Assembly: GCA_947500415.1 (NCBI GenBank)
Contig: CANMRT010000002.1
Coordinates: forward strand, 124,001-188,000
DNA: 64,000 nucleotides
From: an uncultured Roseicyclus sp.
GTDB taxonomy: Bacteria; Pseudomonadota; Alphaproteobacteria; Rhodobacterales; Rhodobacteraceae
Direction: 5' to 3'
Position numbers and translations under genes: made by a program. Of the stretch, positions 34,919 through 44,569 are shown in pieces (positions within the stretch are counted from its first letter, which is position 1; the number at the start of each line of letters is the position of its first letter). The notes below the pieces were generated by a model. The model saw only the letters and a program-made list of their open reading frames with translations, did no database searches and had not been told where the DNA came from.

Positions 34919-35881
34919 ATGGCATTGGAAGACGCAAAGGGCGAAGTGGACGGGGCGTTCACAAGGGACTCGCTCAAAGGGCATTCGTTTGAGAACACCT
35001 TCGCGGGCGCACCTTCGTTCCTGCGGCGGCGCTACACCAAGGACCTCAGCGGCGCTGACGTCGCGGTTACGGGCATTCCCTTCGATCAGGCCGTCACCAA
35101 CCGCCCCGGCACCCGTCTCGGCCCCCGCGTAATCCGTGAAGCGTCGCTGTTGCAACCCTATGACCCGCCCTTCGGCTGGGACGGCTACAGCCCGCTCGAG
35201 GCGCTGGCGATTGCCGATTACGGCGACATGGCCTTCGACTACGCCCACACCGCCGATGTCCCCGCCCGGATCGAGGCGCATATCGCAGACATCCTCGGAG
35301 CAGGGGCCGCAGCAATAACCTTAGGCGGCGATCATTCCATCACGCTCCCGATCCTGCGCGCCCATGCAGCGGTCCACGGTCCCCTCGCACTGATCCAGGT
35401 CGATGCCCATACCGACACCTGGCCCGATGATGACCCCGCCCGCATCGACCACGGCACCTTCTGCTACACGGCGGTGAAAGAGGGGCTGATCGATGTGACG
35501 CGATCGTCCCACATCGGCATCCGCACGGTGGTAGACGACAACCTCGGCATCCACATTCACAGCGCGCGTGACGTGCACGAGGCCGGGGCATCCGCCATTG
35601 CCGCCGCCGTGAAGGCGCGCGCGGGCGACGCACCGGTCTACCTCAGCTTCGACATTGACGGGCTTGATCCGGCCTTCGCACCCGGCACCGGCACGCCGGT
35701 CTGGGGCGGCCTTAGCAGCGCACAGGCGGCCATCCTGCTGCGTGAGCTGGCGGGGATTAATCTGGTAGGCGGTGATGTGGTGGAAGTGTCCCCGCCTTTT
35801 GATACCGCTGGTATCACTGCCGTTGCGGGCGCTCATGTGGCGATGGAGCTTCTGTGCCTTTGGGGCTGGACACGGCGCTAA
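34919..35881 (+). CDS. speB: Agmatinase/ureohydrolase
   Basis: A 320-residue ureohydrolase. The manganese ligands are in LGGDHSI, QVDAHTDTW and SFDIDGLDPAFAPGTGTP, the three standard motifs. Agmatinase (agmatine to putrescine and urea) is the usual assignment for this alphaproteobacterial group; related guanidinobutyrase or guanidinopropionase activity cannot be excluded from sequence alone. Single gene with an ATG at 34919. Confidence 0.86.
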   Translation: MALEDAKGEVDGAFTRDSLKGHSFENTFAGAPSFLRRRYTKDLSGADVAVTGIPFDQAVTNRPGTRLGPRVIREASLLQPYDPPFGWDGYSPLEALAIADYGDMAFDYAHTADVPARIEAHIADILGAGAAAITLGGDHSITLPILRAHAAVHGPLALIQVDAHTDTWPDDDPARIDHGTFCYTAVKEGLIDVTRSSHIGIRTVVDDNLGIHIHSARDVHEAGASAIAAAVKARAGDAPVYLSFDIDGLDPAFAPGTGTPVWGGLSSAQAAILLRELAGINLVGGDVVEVSPPFDTAGITAVAGAHVAMELLCLWGWTRR

Positions 35882-35952
35882 ATCCGGTGGACCGAACACC
35901 CGGCTTACCGTATTCAAAAACGCAGCACGCATGAATGAGGCTTCCTGAGCAG

Positions 35953-36894
35953 ATGCCCAACCGTCGCCGACCCAACCGCGAAACCCGCGCCGTTGCGCGT
36001 GAGATTTCCTATGCCAATTCTGCCTCCACCAAAGGCGGCCGGGCGATGATCCGCGTGATGGAAAATACCACCGGACGTATGCGTTTGATCAAACAGGCCG
36101 ATGGCTACGATCAGGAAGTCCGGCAGGGCCGCGATTTCTGGCAGGTCATGGTCGAACGCTACGGGCTTGAACTGAACGTGGTCGGCGGCTCCCTATCCAA
36201 TATTCCAGCCGAGGGCCCCGTGGTCCTGATCGCCAACCACCCCTACGGCATCCTTGACGGGCTGATGATGGGCCACATCCTCAGCCAGGCACGCGGCGAT
36301 TTCCGCATTCTGGCCCATCAAGTGTTTCGCAAGGCCGAAGACCTGAACCGCGTGATCCTGCCGGTATCCTTTGAAGAAACCAAAGAAGCGCTCGCCCAAA
36401 ACATCAGCACCCGAAAGATAGCGCTGAAGTATCTGGCCGACGGCGGCGCGATTGGTGTCTTTCCAGGTGGAACCGTCAGCACCGCTGCCAAACCCTTTGG
36501 CCGCCCCATGGATCCGGTCTGGCGCAGCTTCACCGCACGCATGATCGCGAAGTCCGACGCCACGGTCGTTCCCATCTTCTTCGATGGCCACAACTCCCGC
36601 CTGTTCCAGCTGATGAGCCATCTACACTACACGCTGCGGATGGGTCTCCTCATCAAGGAATTCAAGAAACGGGTGAACAAGCCCGTGGACGTTGTGGTGG
36701 GAAAGCCGATCCCGCGCGAAGACCTGAAGGAATTGGCGGGCGATGCGAAGGCCCTGATGGAGCATCTGCGGCTCACGACCTATGCCCTCTCGCCCCGCCC
36801 GATGGATCCAACCGCGCGCGGGTTCGAATTTGAAGACAAGCACCGGGACCCCGATGAGAAATCGTCCCGCATGACCCTGAAGGACAGATACTGA
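35953..36894 (+). CDS. Lysophospholipid acyltransferase family protein
   Basis: A 313-residue acyltransferase. The catalytic HX4D motif is in [11 protein letters not shown], and FPGGTVSTA (usually FPEGT) follows in the substrate-binding block. It may acylate lysophosphatidate or lyso-ornithine lipid. ATG at 35953 is preferred to one at 35935. Its TGA overlaps the murI start (TGATG at 36892), so the two are translationally coupled. Confidence 0.84.
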   Translation: MPNRRRPNRETRAVAREISYANSASTKGGRAMIRVMENTTGRMRLIKQADGYDQEVRQGRDFWQVMVERYGLELNVVGGSLSNIPAEGPVVLIANHPYGILDGLMMGHILSQARGDFRILAHQVFRKAEDLNRVILPVSFEETKEALAQNISTRKIALKYLADGGAIGVFPGGTVSTAAKPFGRPMDPVWRSFTARMIAKSDATVVPIFFDGHNSRLFQLMSHLHYTLRMGLLIKEFKKRVNKPVDVVVGKPIPREDLKELAGDAKALMEHLRLTTYALSPRPMDPTARGFEFEDKHRDPDEKSSRMTLKDRY

Positions 36895-37706
36895 TGGCCG
36901 TTGGCATTTTCGATAGCGGGCTGGGTGGCCTGACCGTTCTGGACGCCGTGCAAAAGCGCCTGCCGGACCTGCCGATCCTTTACTACGGCGACAATGCCCA
37001 TACGCCTTACGGCACACGCGTGCCCGACGACATCTATGATCTGACAACGGCGGGTGTTCAGGCGATGTTTGATCGGGGCTGTGATCTCGTGATCCTGGCT
37101 TGCAACACGGCCTCGGCCGCCGCCCTGCGCCGGATGCAGGAGGGCTGGGTGCCCGAAGGCAAGCGCGTGTTGGGGGTTTTCGTGCCGCTGATCGAGGCAC
37201 TCACCGAACGCAACTGGGGCGACAATTCCCCGCCCCGCGAAGTTGCGGTGACCGACGTGGCCCTGTTTGCGACGCCCGCCACAGTATCCAGCCGTGCGTT
37301 CCAGCGTGAACTGGCCTTCCGCGCCATTGGTGTGGATGTCGAAGCGCAGCCCTGTGGCGGTGTCGTCGACGCCATCGAGGACGGCGACATGATCCTCGCC
37401 GAAGCGCTGGTGCGCAGCCATGTCGATGCATTGAAGCGCCGGATGCCGAACCCCCAGGCGGCGATCCTAGGCTGCACCCACTACCCACTGGTCGAAGACG
37501 TCTTCCGCGCGGCCCTCGGTGACGATGTGGCAGTCTATTCGCAGCCGTCGCTCGTGGCAGACTCGTTGGCCGATTACCTTGAACGGCGACCCGAGATGCT
37601 GGGAACCGGCGAGCCCGCGTTTCTGACCACGGGTGATCCGAAATCGGTGGAGGCGAAGGCGACGCTGTTTCTTCGGCGGAAGATCACCTTCGAAGCGGTC
37701 GACTAG
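36894..37706 (+). CDS. murI: Glutamate racemase
   Basis: A 270-residue cofactor-independent racemase providing D-glutamate for peptidoglycan. The catalytic cysteines lie in [16 protein letters not shown] and [26 protein letters not shown] and [11 protein letters not shown] are the N-terminal substrate motifs. It is coupled to the acyltransferase gene upstream, giving an envelope-synthesis pair. A GC-rich imperfect stem follows the stop, before the next gene. Confidence 0.94.
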   Translation: MAVGIFDSGLGGLTVLDAVQKRLPDLPILYYGDNAHTPYGTRVPDDIYDLTTAGVQAMFDRGCDLVILACNTASAAALRRMQEGWVPEGKRVLGVFVPLIEALTERNWGDNSPPREVAVTDVALFATPATVSSRAFQRELAFRAIGVDVEAQPCGGVVDAIEDGDMILAEALVRSHVDALKRRMPNPQAAILGCTHYPLVEDVFRAALGDDVAVYSQPSLVADSLADYLERRPEMLGTGEPAFLTTGDPKSVEAKATLFLRRKITFEAVD

Positions 37707-37750
37707 ACCCCGGCCTTGCGGCGGGGGTGATCTCGCCAGATGGTGGGGCC

Positions 37751-38332
37751 ATGTTCAAATCTGTCCTCGTATTTTTGCTGGCTGCAGCATTTGCCGACCC
37801 GCTGGCCGCCCAAGCGCCTATCCTTTCGGTCCCATCCCAGGTGCCTGCGACCGGCAACGCTGAACGCGCGGACCCTGCCGCCTGGCAAGCCGCCATGCCG
37901 TCGCTTGAAATTGTGGCCGCCTTTATCGCGGAAAAGGAGGAACGCGGCGAGGGCGGAGCACATATCCCCCGCGCCACATCCGAATTCGCAAGCGGGGAAG
38001 AGGTTTATTTCTACGTCTCCATGGCGAACGTCGCGCGTGATCCGGTCGGCGAGCTGGACGCGCGCTTTTCCATCGCGCTCCGGGCGCAGGTGCGAAACGA
38101 AACCGGCGAAGTGCTTAGTCCGTGGTTGGACATCCACCGCTATGAGGGGGACATGACCATGTCGCCCGATGATCCCGAGTACTTCCAGAACTGGATCACC
38201 GGCGGTCTTGCCCCTGAACTGCCGCCGGGCCGCTACCAGTTGGTGTTGGAATTCACCGATATGCAACGCCGCGAGGACCGCGCACGCGTCCCGGTCGAGG
38301 TGGTCCTGGACCTCGTCTACCCCGAGCCGTAG
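37751..38332 (+). CDS. Secreted hypothetical protein
   Basis: A 193-residue precursor with the signal peptide MFKSVLVFLLAAAFADPLAAQ. The mature part is mixed alpha/beta with EEVYFYVSMANVARDPVGEL and RYQLVLEFTDMQRRED, suggesting a beta-sandwich, but I recognise no family. The ATG at 37751 was chosen because it gives the signal peptide; an earlier in-frame ATG at 37727 does not. It is probably periplasmic. Confidence 0.72.
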   Translation: MFKSVLVFLLAAAFADPLAAQAPILSVPSQVPATGNAERADPAAWQAAMPSLEIVAAFIAEKEERGEGGAHIPRATSEFASGEEVYFYVSMANVARDPVGELDARFSIALRAQVRNETGEVLSPWLDIHRYEGDMTMSPDDPEYFQNWITGGLAPELPPGRYQLVLEFTDMQRREDRARVPVEVVLDLVYPEP

Positions 38333-38369
38333 ACGCGTTTTTGTGCAAGCTCGACTGCGCCGCGTGCAT

Positions 38370-38409
38370 TACAATTGTAGTTACAGAAAAACTACAGGAT
38401 CACTACAGG
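38370..38409. promoter_or_regulatory. Array of ACTACA/TGTAGT boxes upstream of argC
   Basis: A 10-base perfect palindrome (TACAATTGTA, 38370-38379) overlaps an inverted repeat TGTAGTT...AACTACA (38376-38382 and 38390-38396), and ACTACAGG is then repeated directly at 38391 and 38402. This is about 110 bases before the argC start. The clustering suggests an operator or overlapping binding sites, but I cannot name the regulator. Confidence 0.45.
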
Positions 38410-38517
38410 TTGAGGACGTGGGTTTCGGGGTGGTGATGGGCCTATCACGAGTGGTGATTTGAACGCCCTGCCGAATTGCCTTAAAGCCCGCCCACAACCT
38501 CCAGAAGGGCAAGGGAC

Positions 38518-39546
38518 ATGACCAAGAACATCGCGATCCTAGGGGCCTCCGGCTATACCGGTGCTGAGCTCTGCCGCCTGATTGGCGGGCACCCGGATAT
38601 GCGTATCGTGGCTCTGACCGGCGACCGTAAAGCAGGTCAGCCGATGGCGTCCGTCTATCCCTTCCTGCGGAGCGCTGGCCTGCCCGATTTGCAACGCATC
38701 GAGGATGTGGATTTTTCTGGGGTTGATTTGGCATTTTGTGCTCTGCCACATGCGACTTCACAAAGCGTTATCAAGGACTTGCCGCGCGACCTTAAAGTTG
38801 TGGACTTGTCGGCTGACTTCCGGCTTCGGGATCCAGCGATGTATCGCAAATGGTACGGCAAGGACCACGACGCGCCGGAGTTGCAGGCGGAGGCTGTTTA
38901 CGGTCTGACCGAATTCTATCGCGACGAGATCCGGCAAGCGCGCCTTGTGGCGGGCACAGGCTGCAACGCGGCCACCGGCCAGTTTGCCCTGCGGCCCCTG
39001 ATCGCAGATGCCATAGTCGATCCGGACGAGATCATCATTGATATGGTTGTGGGCGTCTCGGGCGCTGGCCGGAGCTTGAAAGAGAACCTTCTCCACGCGG
39101 AGCTGAGCGAAGGCGCCAACGCCTATGCCCTCGGCGGCACGCACCGCCATTTAGGTGAGTTCGATCAAGAGTTTAGCCTTCTGGCTGGCCGCCCCGTCGA
39201 AGTGCAATTCACCCCGCATCTCGCTCCCTTCAACCGAGGCATTCTTGCGACCGTCTATGTGAAGGGCGACGCGCAGGCGATCCACGCGGCACTCAACTCC
39301 GCCTACGATCACGAAGCGTTTATCGAGGTGCTTCCAATGGGTCAGGCCCCCTCGACACATGACGTGCGGGGCACCAACTATTGTCATATCGGTGTTGCGG
39401 CAGATCGGCGGGCAGGACGCGCGCAAATCGTGGCGGCGCTGGACAATTTGTGCAAAGGCTCCTCAGGGCAGGCGATCCAGAACGCCAACCTGATGCTGGG
39501 GCTGGAGGAGACCGCAGGGCTCATGGGCCTCGGAGTGTTTCCGTAG
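38518..39546 (+). CDS. argC: N-acetyl-gamma-glutamyl-phosphate reductase
   Basis: A 342-residue arginine biosynthesis enzyme that reduces N-acetylglutamyl phosphate. [16 protein letters not shown] is the nucleotide-binding start; [10 protein letters not shown] and DLSADFRL follow; the catalytic cysteine is Cys149 in [10 protein letters not shown], the rhodobacterial variant of the more common PGCYPT loop. [15 protein letters not shown] and [16 protein letters not shown] complete the family pattern. It precedes ccmE by 12 bases. Confidence 0.95.
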   Translation: MTKNIAILGASGYTGAELCRLIGGHPDMRIVALTGDRKAGQPMASVYPFLRSAGLPDLQRIEDVDFSGVDLAFCALPHATSQSVIKDLPRDLKVVDLSADFRLRDPAMYRKWYGKDHDAPELQAEAVYGLTEFYRDEIRQARLVAGTGCNAATGQFALRPLIADAIVDPDEIIIDMVVGVSGAGRSLKENLLHAELSEGANAYALGGTHRHLGEFDQEFSLLAGRPVEVQFTPHLAPFNRGILATVYVKGDAQAIHAALNSAYDHEAFIEVLPMGQAPSTHDVRGTNYCHIGVAADRRAGRAQIVAALDNLCKGSSGQAIQNANLMLGLEETAGLMGLGVFP

Positions 39547-39558
39547 GGAGAGAACGCG

Positions 39559-40005
39559 ATGCGGAGTTTGAAACGGCAACGGCGCATTCAGGTGATCCTA
39601 TTGGCTGCGGTCGCGCTTGTCGGCTCGACAGGGCTGATCATTTGGGCCTCGCAAGATGCGTTCAACTTCTTCCGTCCTCCCGCAGAAATCGCCACCAACC
39701 CGCCGCCACCCAACGAAGTTTTTCGTATCGGCGGCCTTGTCGAAGAGGGCACGTTGGTGCGCGGCGCGGGGGAGACGATCACCTTCAGCGTGACCGACGG
39801 CGCGGCGTCTATTCCGGTCAGTTACACCGGCATCTTGCCGGATTTGTTCAATGAAGGTGAAGGCATGGTCGGCACCGGACGGTTGGTCGACGGTGTATTC
39901 GAGGCCACCGAAATCCTGGCCCGCCATGACGAGACCTATATGCCAGCCGAAGTGATCGAGGCGCTGGAAGAGCAAGGCGTCTACCGCGATCCGGGCGAAA
40001 GCTGA
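39559..40005 (+). CDS. ccmE: Cytochrome c maturation haem chaperone CcmE
   Basis: A 148-residue CcmE. A single N-terminal membrane helix (about residues 11-30) anchors a periplasmic OB-fold domain. The covalent haem-binding histidine is His123 in LARHDETYMP, with Tyr127 forming the HxxxY motif. FRIGGLVEEGTLVRG is the usual beginning of the OB fold. It follows argC closely on the same strand. The other ccm genes are not in the window. Confidence 0.94.
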   Translation: MRSLKRQRRIQVILLAAVALVGSTGLIIWASQDAFNFFRPPAEIATNPPPPNEVFRIGGLVEEGTLVRGAGETITFSVTDGAASIPVSYTGILPDLFNEGEGMVGTGRLVDGVFEATEILARHDETYMPAEVIEALEEQGVYRDPGES

Positions 40006-40129
40006 ACGCTCAATCGCACCTCAGCCCTCTCGGCCTTCCTCGCAGTTGAACCATTTTCGGTAATACTTCCTTAACCCTGCCATGGTGGATTCCGAGGCTC
40101 AGGACCAATTGAGCATGGAGGGGCGAGCC

Positions 40130-40741
40130 ATGCAGTCGGTTCGAACCATAGCAGAAGAAATCGTGGCCCGCGAAGGTGGGTTTGTGAACGACCCCGATGA
40201 TCCGGGCGGCGCGACGAAGCATGGTGTGACGATCCACACGATGCGGTCGCTTGGCCTTGATCTAGACGACGACGGCGACGTGGATGTGGCCGATGTGCGC
40301 CGCGTAACACCGGAACTGGCGACCGATCTGTTCATCGAGCATTACTTCACACGGCCCCGCCTTCACCTGCTGCCGGAGCCGTTGCAGGCCACCGTCTTCG
40401 ACATGCAGGTCAACGCAGGCTCCAACGCCGTACGCATCCTCCAGCGGTTGCTCAGGGATATGGGCCTCGACATTGCAGTGGACGGCGCCATTGGCCCGCA
40501 AACGGCCCGTGCGGCACATGCAGCCTTGGCGCAGGCGCCGGATCATCTGGTCGACGCGTACGGGATCGTGAGGCGCAATTACTACTACCGTCTTGCCGAC
40601 CGCCGCCCGGCCAGCCGCAAATACGCGCGCCGTCGTAACGGCGGGAAGGGCGGTTGGATCGTGCGGGCGGAGGAATTCATCTCCCCCCGCTACCGTCTGA
40701 CCGAAGCGCAGCACCGTGAAAGGACATCCGAATGGCGTTGA
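40130..40741 (+). CDS. GH108-type muramidase, gene transfer agent endolysin-like
   Basis: A 203-residue peptidoglycan hydrolase. EGGFVNDPDDPGGATKHGVT carries the catalytic Glu15 of glycoside hydrolase family 108 (N-acetylmuramidase), and the C-terminal half (VDGAIGPQTARAAHAAL) is a peptidoglycan-binding domain. Strong GGAGGGG places the start at 40130, rather than upstream in-frame ATGs. With the holin gene that overlaps its 3' end by 10 bases it makes a lysis cassette like that of the Rhodobacter capsulatus gene transfer agent, which is also unlinked to the capsid genes. Confidence 0.87.
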   Translation: MQSVRTIAEEIVAREGGFVNDPDDPGGATKHGVTIHTMRSLGLDLDDDGDVDVADVRRVTPELATDLFIEHYFTRPRLHLLPEPLQATVFDMQVNAGSNAVRILQRLLRDMGLDIAVDGAIGPQTARAAHAALAQAPDHLVDAYGIVRRNYYYRLADRRPASRKYARRRNGGKGGWIVRAEEFISPRYRLTEAQHRERTSEWR

Positions 40742-41274
40742 TCGACACGGGCTTCAGCGAGACGGTTGAAGGGATCGGCGAGGCGGCAGAAGGCCTGTCG
40801 GAAGTCTTCGTTCCAAATGCCACGCGCGCCATGGAACTGGCGGCGGAAATCCATCAAGCGACGCTTGCGACCGCAGCGGCGGAATTCGAATTCTCCGGAA
40901 CCGGTTGGTTCGACAGGGTGATCAACGGGCTTAATCGCTTGCCACGTCCGATGCTGGCCTTGGGAACCTTGGGGTTGTTCATCCACGCGATGGCTGATCC
41001 GCAGGGATTCGCCGCAAGGATGGTGGGCCTGCAGGAAGTGCCCGAGCCATTGTGGTGGCTCTTGGGGGCTATCGTCAGTTTCTACTTCGGTGCGCGGGAA
41101 TTGCATTACACGCGCAACACAAGGGGCCGTGGTCCTGCATCCGGGACGGGCCACACGCCGCGCCAAAGGCGGCGTTTGCGGGATCGTTTGGGGGGCATCT
41201 TCCGCCGCAGGCAGCGCGCCGCACCCGAAACGGGGCCAGAAAACCCGGCCCTAAGTGAATGGCGCGGAAACTAG
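40732..41274 (+). CDS. Holin family protein (GTA 3TM type)
   Basis: A 180-residue protein with an amphipathic N-terminus, then two or three hydrophobic segments (about residues 76-92, 100-125) and a very basic C-terminal tail (TPRQRRRLRDRLGGIFRRRQR). This is the pattern of the three-TM holins associated with gene transfer agent release. It overlaps the muramidase gene by 10 bases. The stop codon shares a CTAG with the stop of the convergent dipeptidase gene. Confidence 0.82.
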   Translation: MALIDTGFSETVEGIGEAAEGLSEVFVPNATRAMELAAEIHQATLATAAAEFEFSGTGWFDRVINGLNRLPRPMLALGTLGLFIHAMADPQGFAARMVGLQEVPEPLWWLLGAIVSFYFGARELHYTRNTRGRGPASGTGHTPRQRRRLRDRLGGIFRRRQRAAPETGPENPALSEWRGN

Positions 41275-42638
41275 CGCCAGTCGGTGGGTTTGGTTCCTGC
41301 AATGCTTCCGAGGATTGCCGTCATCAGGCCTGTCGCCTCGATCAGTAGCTTTCTGGGAAGGTGTTCATTGGGCGCATGCTGCGAACATCCCGGATAAGAA
41401 TGCGGCACCCAGATCGTAGGAAGCCCGAGCGTTTCCCGGAAGATGTCATTGGGCAGCGAGCCGCCAAGTGACGGTAATATCGCAGGTGGGTGGCCAAGCG
41501 CCTCCTCGGCGGCCTTGGCAATGCGGGCCACGGCGGGGTCATCCACGGGCGTGGCACTGGCGCTGAAGGCCGGGCCCTCGGGCGTGATGGTGATGTCCGC
41601 GTATCCGTTTACGTCCAGGTGGCGGCGCAAGGCGTCCCTCAGACCCGCTTCCGGTGTTCCCGGTGCGTAGCGAAGTTGCAGCCAGGCGGTGGCCTCAGCC
41701 GGGATCGCGTTGACAGGTGCGGGCGGGTGGCCGGCATGAAGGGCCAGGACTTCCGCAGAAGACCACGCATGAATGCGCTCTGCAGGGCTGAGGTCCGGAA
41801 CGCCCCAATCCGCGTCCGCGGCGCCCTCAACCGGGACGATGTCCCGCAAAGCCGCACGCGTGGCATCGGGGATTTCGCCCGGTGTCCAATCGGAGATTTG
41901 CAATGCGCCATTCGCATCGACGATCGTGGCTAGGGCATGGGCCAGCTCGAGCGCGGGATTGCGCAGCGCGCCGCCAAAATTGCCCGAATGCCGCCCGCCG
42001 TCGCGCCGCTTGAGGGTGAGCTTGTAGGTCACACCGCCCCGTGCACCGAGGAATAGGGTAGGGGTGTTCGCCGCAACACGCGGGCCGTCCGAGGCGAGAA
42101 GCAGGTCGGCGGAAAGCGCCTCAACATGTTGCGCGCATAATTCACCGAGGCCCGGTGAGCCGATCTCTTCCCCCATCTCGATCAACCAGGTCACGTTGAA
42201 CCCAAGCGCCCCGCGCGCAGCCAACAGCGCCTCGATCGCAGTCAGGTTCACGAGGAACTGGCCCTTGTTGTCTGCGATGCCACGCCCGAACCAGGTTTCG
42301 CCGCGTTCCGTCAATGTCCACGGATCACGCCCGTCCGCCCAGTCACTCGCCATGCCCGGCACGACGTCACCGTGAGAATAGCTAAGCACGGTGGATAGAT
42401 CTTTTGCCTCGTGCCGACGCGCGATCAGGAAAGGGTGGGGGCCGATATCGTGGCGTGTGGTGGTAAAGCCAAGGTCCTGCAACCATTGAGAAATGCAGGT
42501 CAGATAACTCTCGATCCAAGCCGCAGCGTCAGGAGCGTTGGCATCCGTCCGTGCGGCAATCAGCTGCGCCAACCGGTCCCGAAAGCGTGGCTGTTCAGCG
42601 TGTTGTCGTCCGGTGCGTGCAAGGTCTGTAGGTGTCAT
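41271..42638 (-). CDS. M20/M28-type dipeptidase
   Basis: A 455-residue metallopeptidase. Metal-binding residues are in VLSYSHGDVVPG, RGIADNKGQFLVNL, EMGEEIGSPGL and the late SHAPNEHLPR-like segment SQHAPNEHLP; RDGGRHSGNFGGALRNP marks the dimerisation domain. It cleaves dipeptides or acylated amino acids. The start ATG at 42636-42638 was chosen, ignoring a six-residue upstream extension. Its 3' end abuts the holin gene. Confidence 0.88.
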   Translation of the reverse strand: MTPTDLARTGRQHAEQPRFRDRLAQLIAARTDANAPDAAAWIESYLTCISQWLQDLGFTTTRHDIGPHPFLIARRHEAKDLSTVLSYSHGDVVPGMASDWADGRDPWTLTERGETWFGRGIADNKGQFLVNLTAIEALLAARGALGFNVTWLIEMGEEIGSPGLGELCAQHVEALSADLLLASDGPRVAANTPTLFLGARGGVTYKLTLKRRDGGRHSGNFGGALRNPALELAHALATIVDANGALQISDWTPGEIPDATRAALRDIVPVEGAADADWGVPDLSPAERIHAWSSAEVLALHAGHPPAPVNAIPAEATAWLQLRYAPGTPEAGLRDALRRHLDVNGYADITITPEGPAFSASATPVDDPAVARIAKAAEEALGHPPAILPSLGGSLPNDIFRETLGLPTIWVPHSYPGCSQHAPNEHLPRKLLIEATGLMTAILGSIAGTKPTDWR

Positions 42639-42775
42639 CGTCCAGCGGCCTTCCATCGTATGTTTTCTAGGGGCAATTGCACCGCGGAACCATAGGTCGA
42701 CTGTTTGTTAAGAAATGCCCGCTATGCCGATCCTCGTGGTGGCGGGGGAAACCGCAGGCTGTGCGACGGGCTGAG

Positions 42776-43756
42776 ATGGCGTTTCTGCGAAGCAAACTTT
42801 TGGGCATCGTCATCGTTGATGACATTCAAAGTCGCGCGCAAAGCATTCGCGCCGCGTTGGATCGGGATCGGCGATTCGCGACCGGCGCTGTGATGCTTGG
42901 ATCATTGAACGAGGCCTACGTTCACATTGAGCGCTCACCGCCCGATTTGGTCATGGTGTCCGCAAATCTGGCCCAATCCGATGATTTCTTGATGGTCGAG
43001 GCCTTGTTGAAAATGCTGCGCAAGCCGCACATCGTCATTGGCCGCGCTGATGTTTCCGAAGCGGATGTTCAAAGAAAATGGGCTGAGAGGGAACATGTGA
43101 CCGCATTCCTTGACCGGTTGGATGCTCATTTGAACGGCGCACGGGCGCGACCTGCGCGCAAACCAGTGCAAAGCAATGGATCTGGGCCAATGGTGCTGAT
43201 CGGAAGCTCCACCGGCGGGATCGAAGCACTGGAAAGGATCTTCCGAACGTACCCGCGGGATTGCCCCGCCACGATGGTTGTGCAGCACATAAAGCCACAT
43301 TTCCTTCCAGCGCTGGTGGATCGGTTGGATCACATCTGTGCGGCTGAGGTGGTCGAAGCGGGCGACCACATGCCCGTCTCGCGTGGCATGGTCGCGATCG
43401 CACCTGGTGGCCCGCGGCATCTGGAATTCACCAGCCGACACCATTTGGCCTTGGTCGACGGTCCTCCGCGACGTGGGCATCGCCCCTCGGTCGACCATCT
43501 CTTTTCGTCCGCGGAACCATTTGCCACAGATGTCGTGGCGGTTATCTTGACCGGCATGGGTAGTGACGGGGCGGCAGGATTGGCATCGCTGCGGGCGAAA
43601 GGTGCCTGGACTATCGCTCAGGATCAGGAAAGCTCAACCGTTTACGGGATGCCTCTCGCGGCGATCAAGGCAGGTGGCGTTTGCGAGGAACTGCCCGTGG
43701 ATCGTATTGGAGAGGCGATTTTGAAGGCTGCGTCCCGTCAGAGGATTGGAGCGTAA
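42776..43756 (+). CDS. CheB-type methylesterase with degenerate receiver domain
   Basis: A 326-residue protein-glutamate methylesterase. The C-terminal catalytic domain (residues 138-320) has Ser145 in IGSSTGG, His171 in VVQHIKPHF and Asp264 in LTGMGSDGAAG, the complete CheB triad. The N-terminal 120 residues resemble a receiver (IVIVDDIQSRAQSIRAAL), but the phosphoacceptor position in PDLVMVSANLAQ is Ser62, not Asp. Phosphorylation control is therefore probably lost. No cheR, cheA or cheY is adjacent. The ATG at 42776 was chosen over an in-frame start at 42677. Confidence 0.88.
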   Translation: MAFLRSKLLGIVIVDDIQSRAQSIRAALDRDRRFATGAVMLGSLNEAYVHIERSPPDLVMVSANLAQSDDFLMVEALLKMLRKPHIVIGRADVSEADVQRKWAEREHVTAFLDRLDAHLNGARARPARKPVQSNGSGPMVLIGSSTGGIEALERIFRTYPRDCPATMVVQHIKPHFLPALVDRLDHICAAEVVEAGDHMPVSRGMVAIAPGGPRHLEFTSRHHLALVDGPPRRGHRPSVDHLFSSAEPFATDVVAVILTGMGSDGAAGLASLRAKGAWTIAQDQESSTVYGMPLAAIKAGGVCEELPVDRIGEAILKAASRQRIGA

Positions 43757-43799
43757 TCGGCGGTAACCTCGTTGGATTTGCACCGGATTAAGCGTATTG

Positions 43800-43831
43800 C
43801 CTACCAAGTAGTAGGTAGCTACGTTGTAGGT
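43800..43831. promoter_or_regulatory. Palindromic leader of the cupin-oxidase-TetR operon
   Basis: CCTAC...GTAGG (43800-43804 and 43811-43815), a perfect GTAGCTAC palindrome (43815-43822) and a further GTAGG at 43826-43830 form a dense cluster about 60 bases upstream of the cupin start. The operon ends with a TetR gene, so this is a good candidate for its autoregulatory operator. Confidence 0.55.
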
Positions 43832-43887
43832 GGCTTGTCTTGCATCGTCGGTCAGCTGGCCACCGCTTCTTCCGAAAAGGATCGCTC

Positions 43888-44565
43888 ATGGAACTGAACG
43901 CAGATTTCTCGCGGCGCGTGGTCGTGCACTCCGAACAGCTACAATGGACTGCGTCGCCAATGCCCGGTGTCGATCGACGCATGTTGGATCGCATCGGCGG
44001 AGAAGTGGCGCGCGCGACATCCATTGTTCGCTATGCTCCAAACAGCAAATTTTCAGCGCATACCCATACAGGGGGCGAAGAATTCATAGTGTTGGACGGG
44101 GTCTTCCAGGATGAACATGGCGACTTCCCCAAGGGCACTTATGTCCGCAATCCGCCCACCACGTCCCATACGCCGGGCTCTGCCCATGGATGCACGATCT
44201 TTGTGAAGCTCTGGCAATTCGACATGGCCGATCGCACTCAATTTCGAAAGACAATGGCCGATGAACTGCCGGTCTCAGAGAATGGTGTCGCAACAACGAT
44301 CCTGCACAAGGACGCACGCGAGATCGTCAGTTACAGCCATGTAGAGGCCGGTGCCGAATTTGGCAGTTCCCACACCGGTGGGATCGAGTTGCTGGTGATC
44401 GGTGGGACATTGACGGAAGGCGGTGAGACCCTCGGCAAAGGCACGTGGTTGCGGTTGCCCGAAGGCGAACAACTTGTGGCCGTTGCAGGGCCGGATGGCG
44501 CGAAGGTCTGGATGAAGACGGGCCATCTTCCCTATGCAACCGCACCTTCCGTCGCCGGTCTTTAG
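43888..44565 (+). CDS. Double cupin protein (ChrR-like)
   Basis: A 225-residue protein with two cupin modules. The first has [30 protein letters not shown]-type spacing (metal-binding HxHxxGEE, then H), the second [14 protein letters not shown]. The architecture matches ChrR-like cupin domains, here without the N-terminal anti-sigma zinc domain. A metal-dependent enzyme or sensor of reactive oxygen/peroxide is possible. ATG at 43888 was chosen for the [11 protein letters not shown] start. It is the first gene of a three-gene operon with an oxidase and a TetR protein. Confidence 0.85.
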   Translation: MELNADFSRRVVVHSEQLQWTASPMPGVDRRMLDRIGGEVARATSIVRYAPNSKFSAHTHTGGEEFIVLDGVFQDEHGDFPKGTYVRNPPTTSHTPGSAHGCTIFVKLWQFDMADRTQFRKTMADELPVSENGVATTILHKDAREIVSYSHVEAGAEFGSSHTGGIELLVIGGTLTEGGETLGKGTWLRLPEGEQLVAVAGPDGAKVWMKTGHLPYATAPSVAGL

Positions 44566-44569
44566 CGCA

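Noticed and set aside
40130-41274. Integrated prophage around the endolysin and holin genes
   Set aside because: No integrase, terminase, capsid or tail gene is nearby; both neighbours are housekeeping genes, so an unlinked GTA lysis pair is the better reading.
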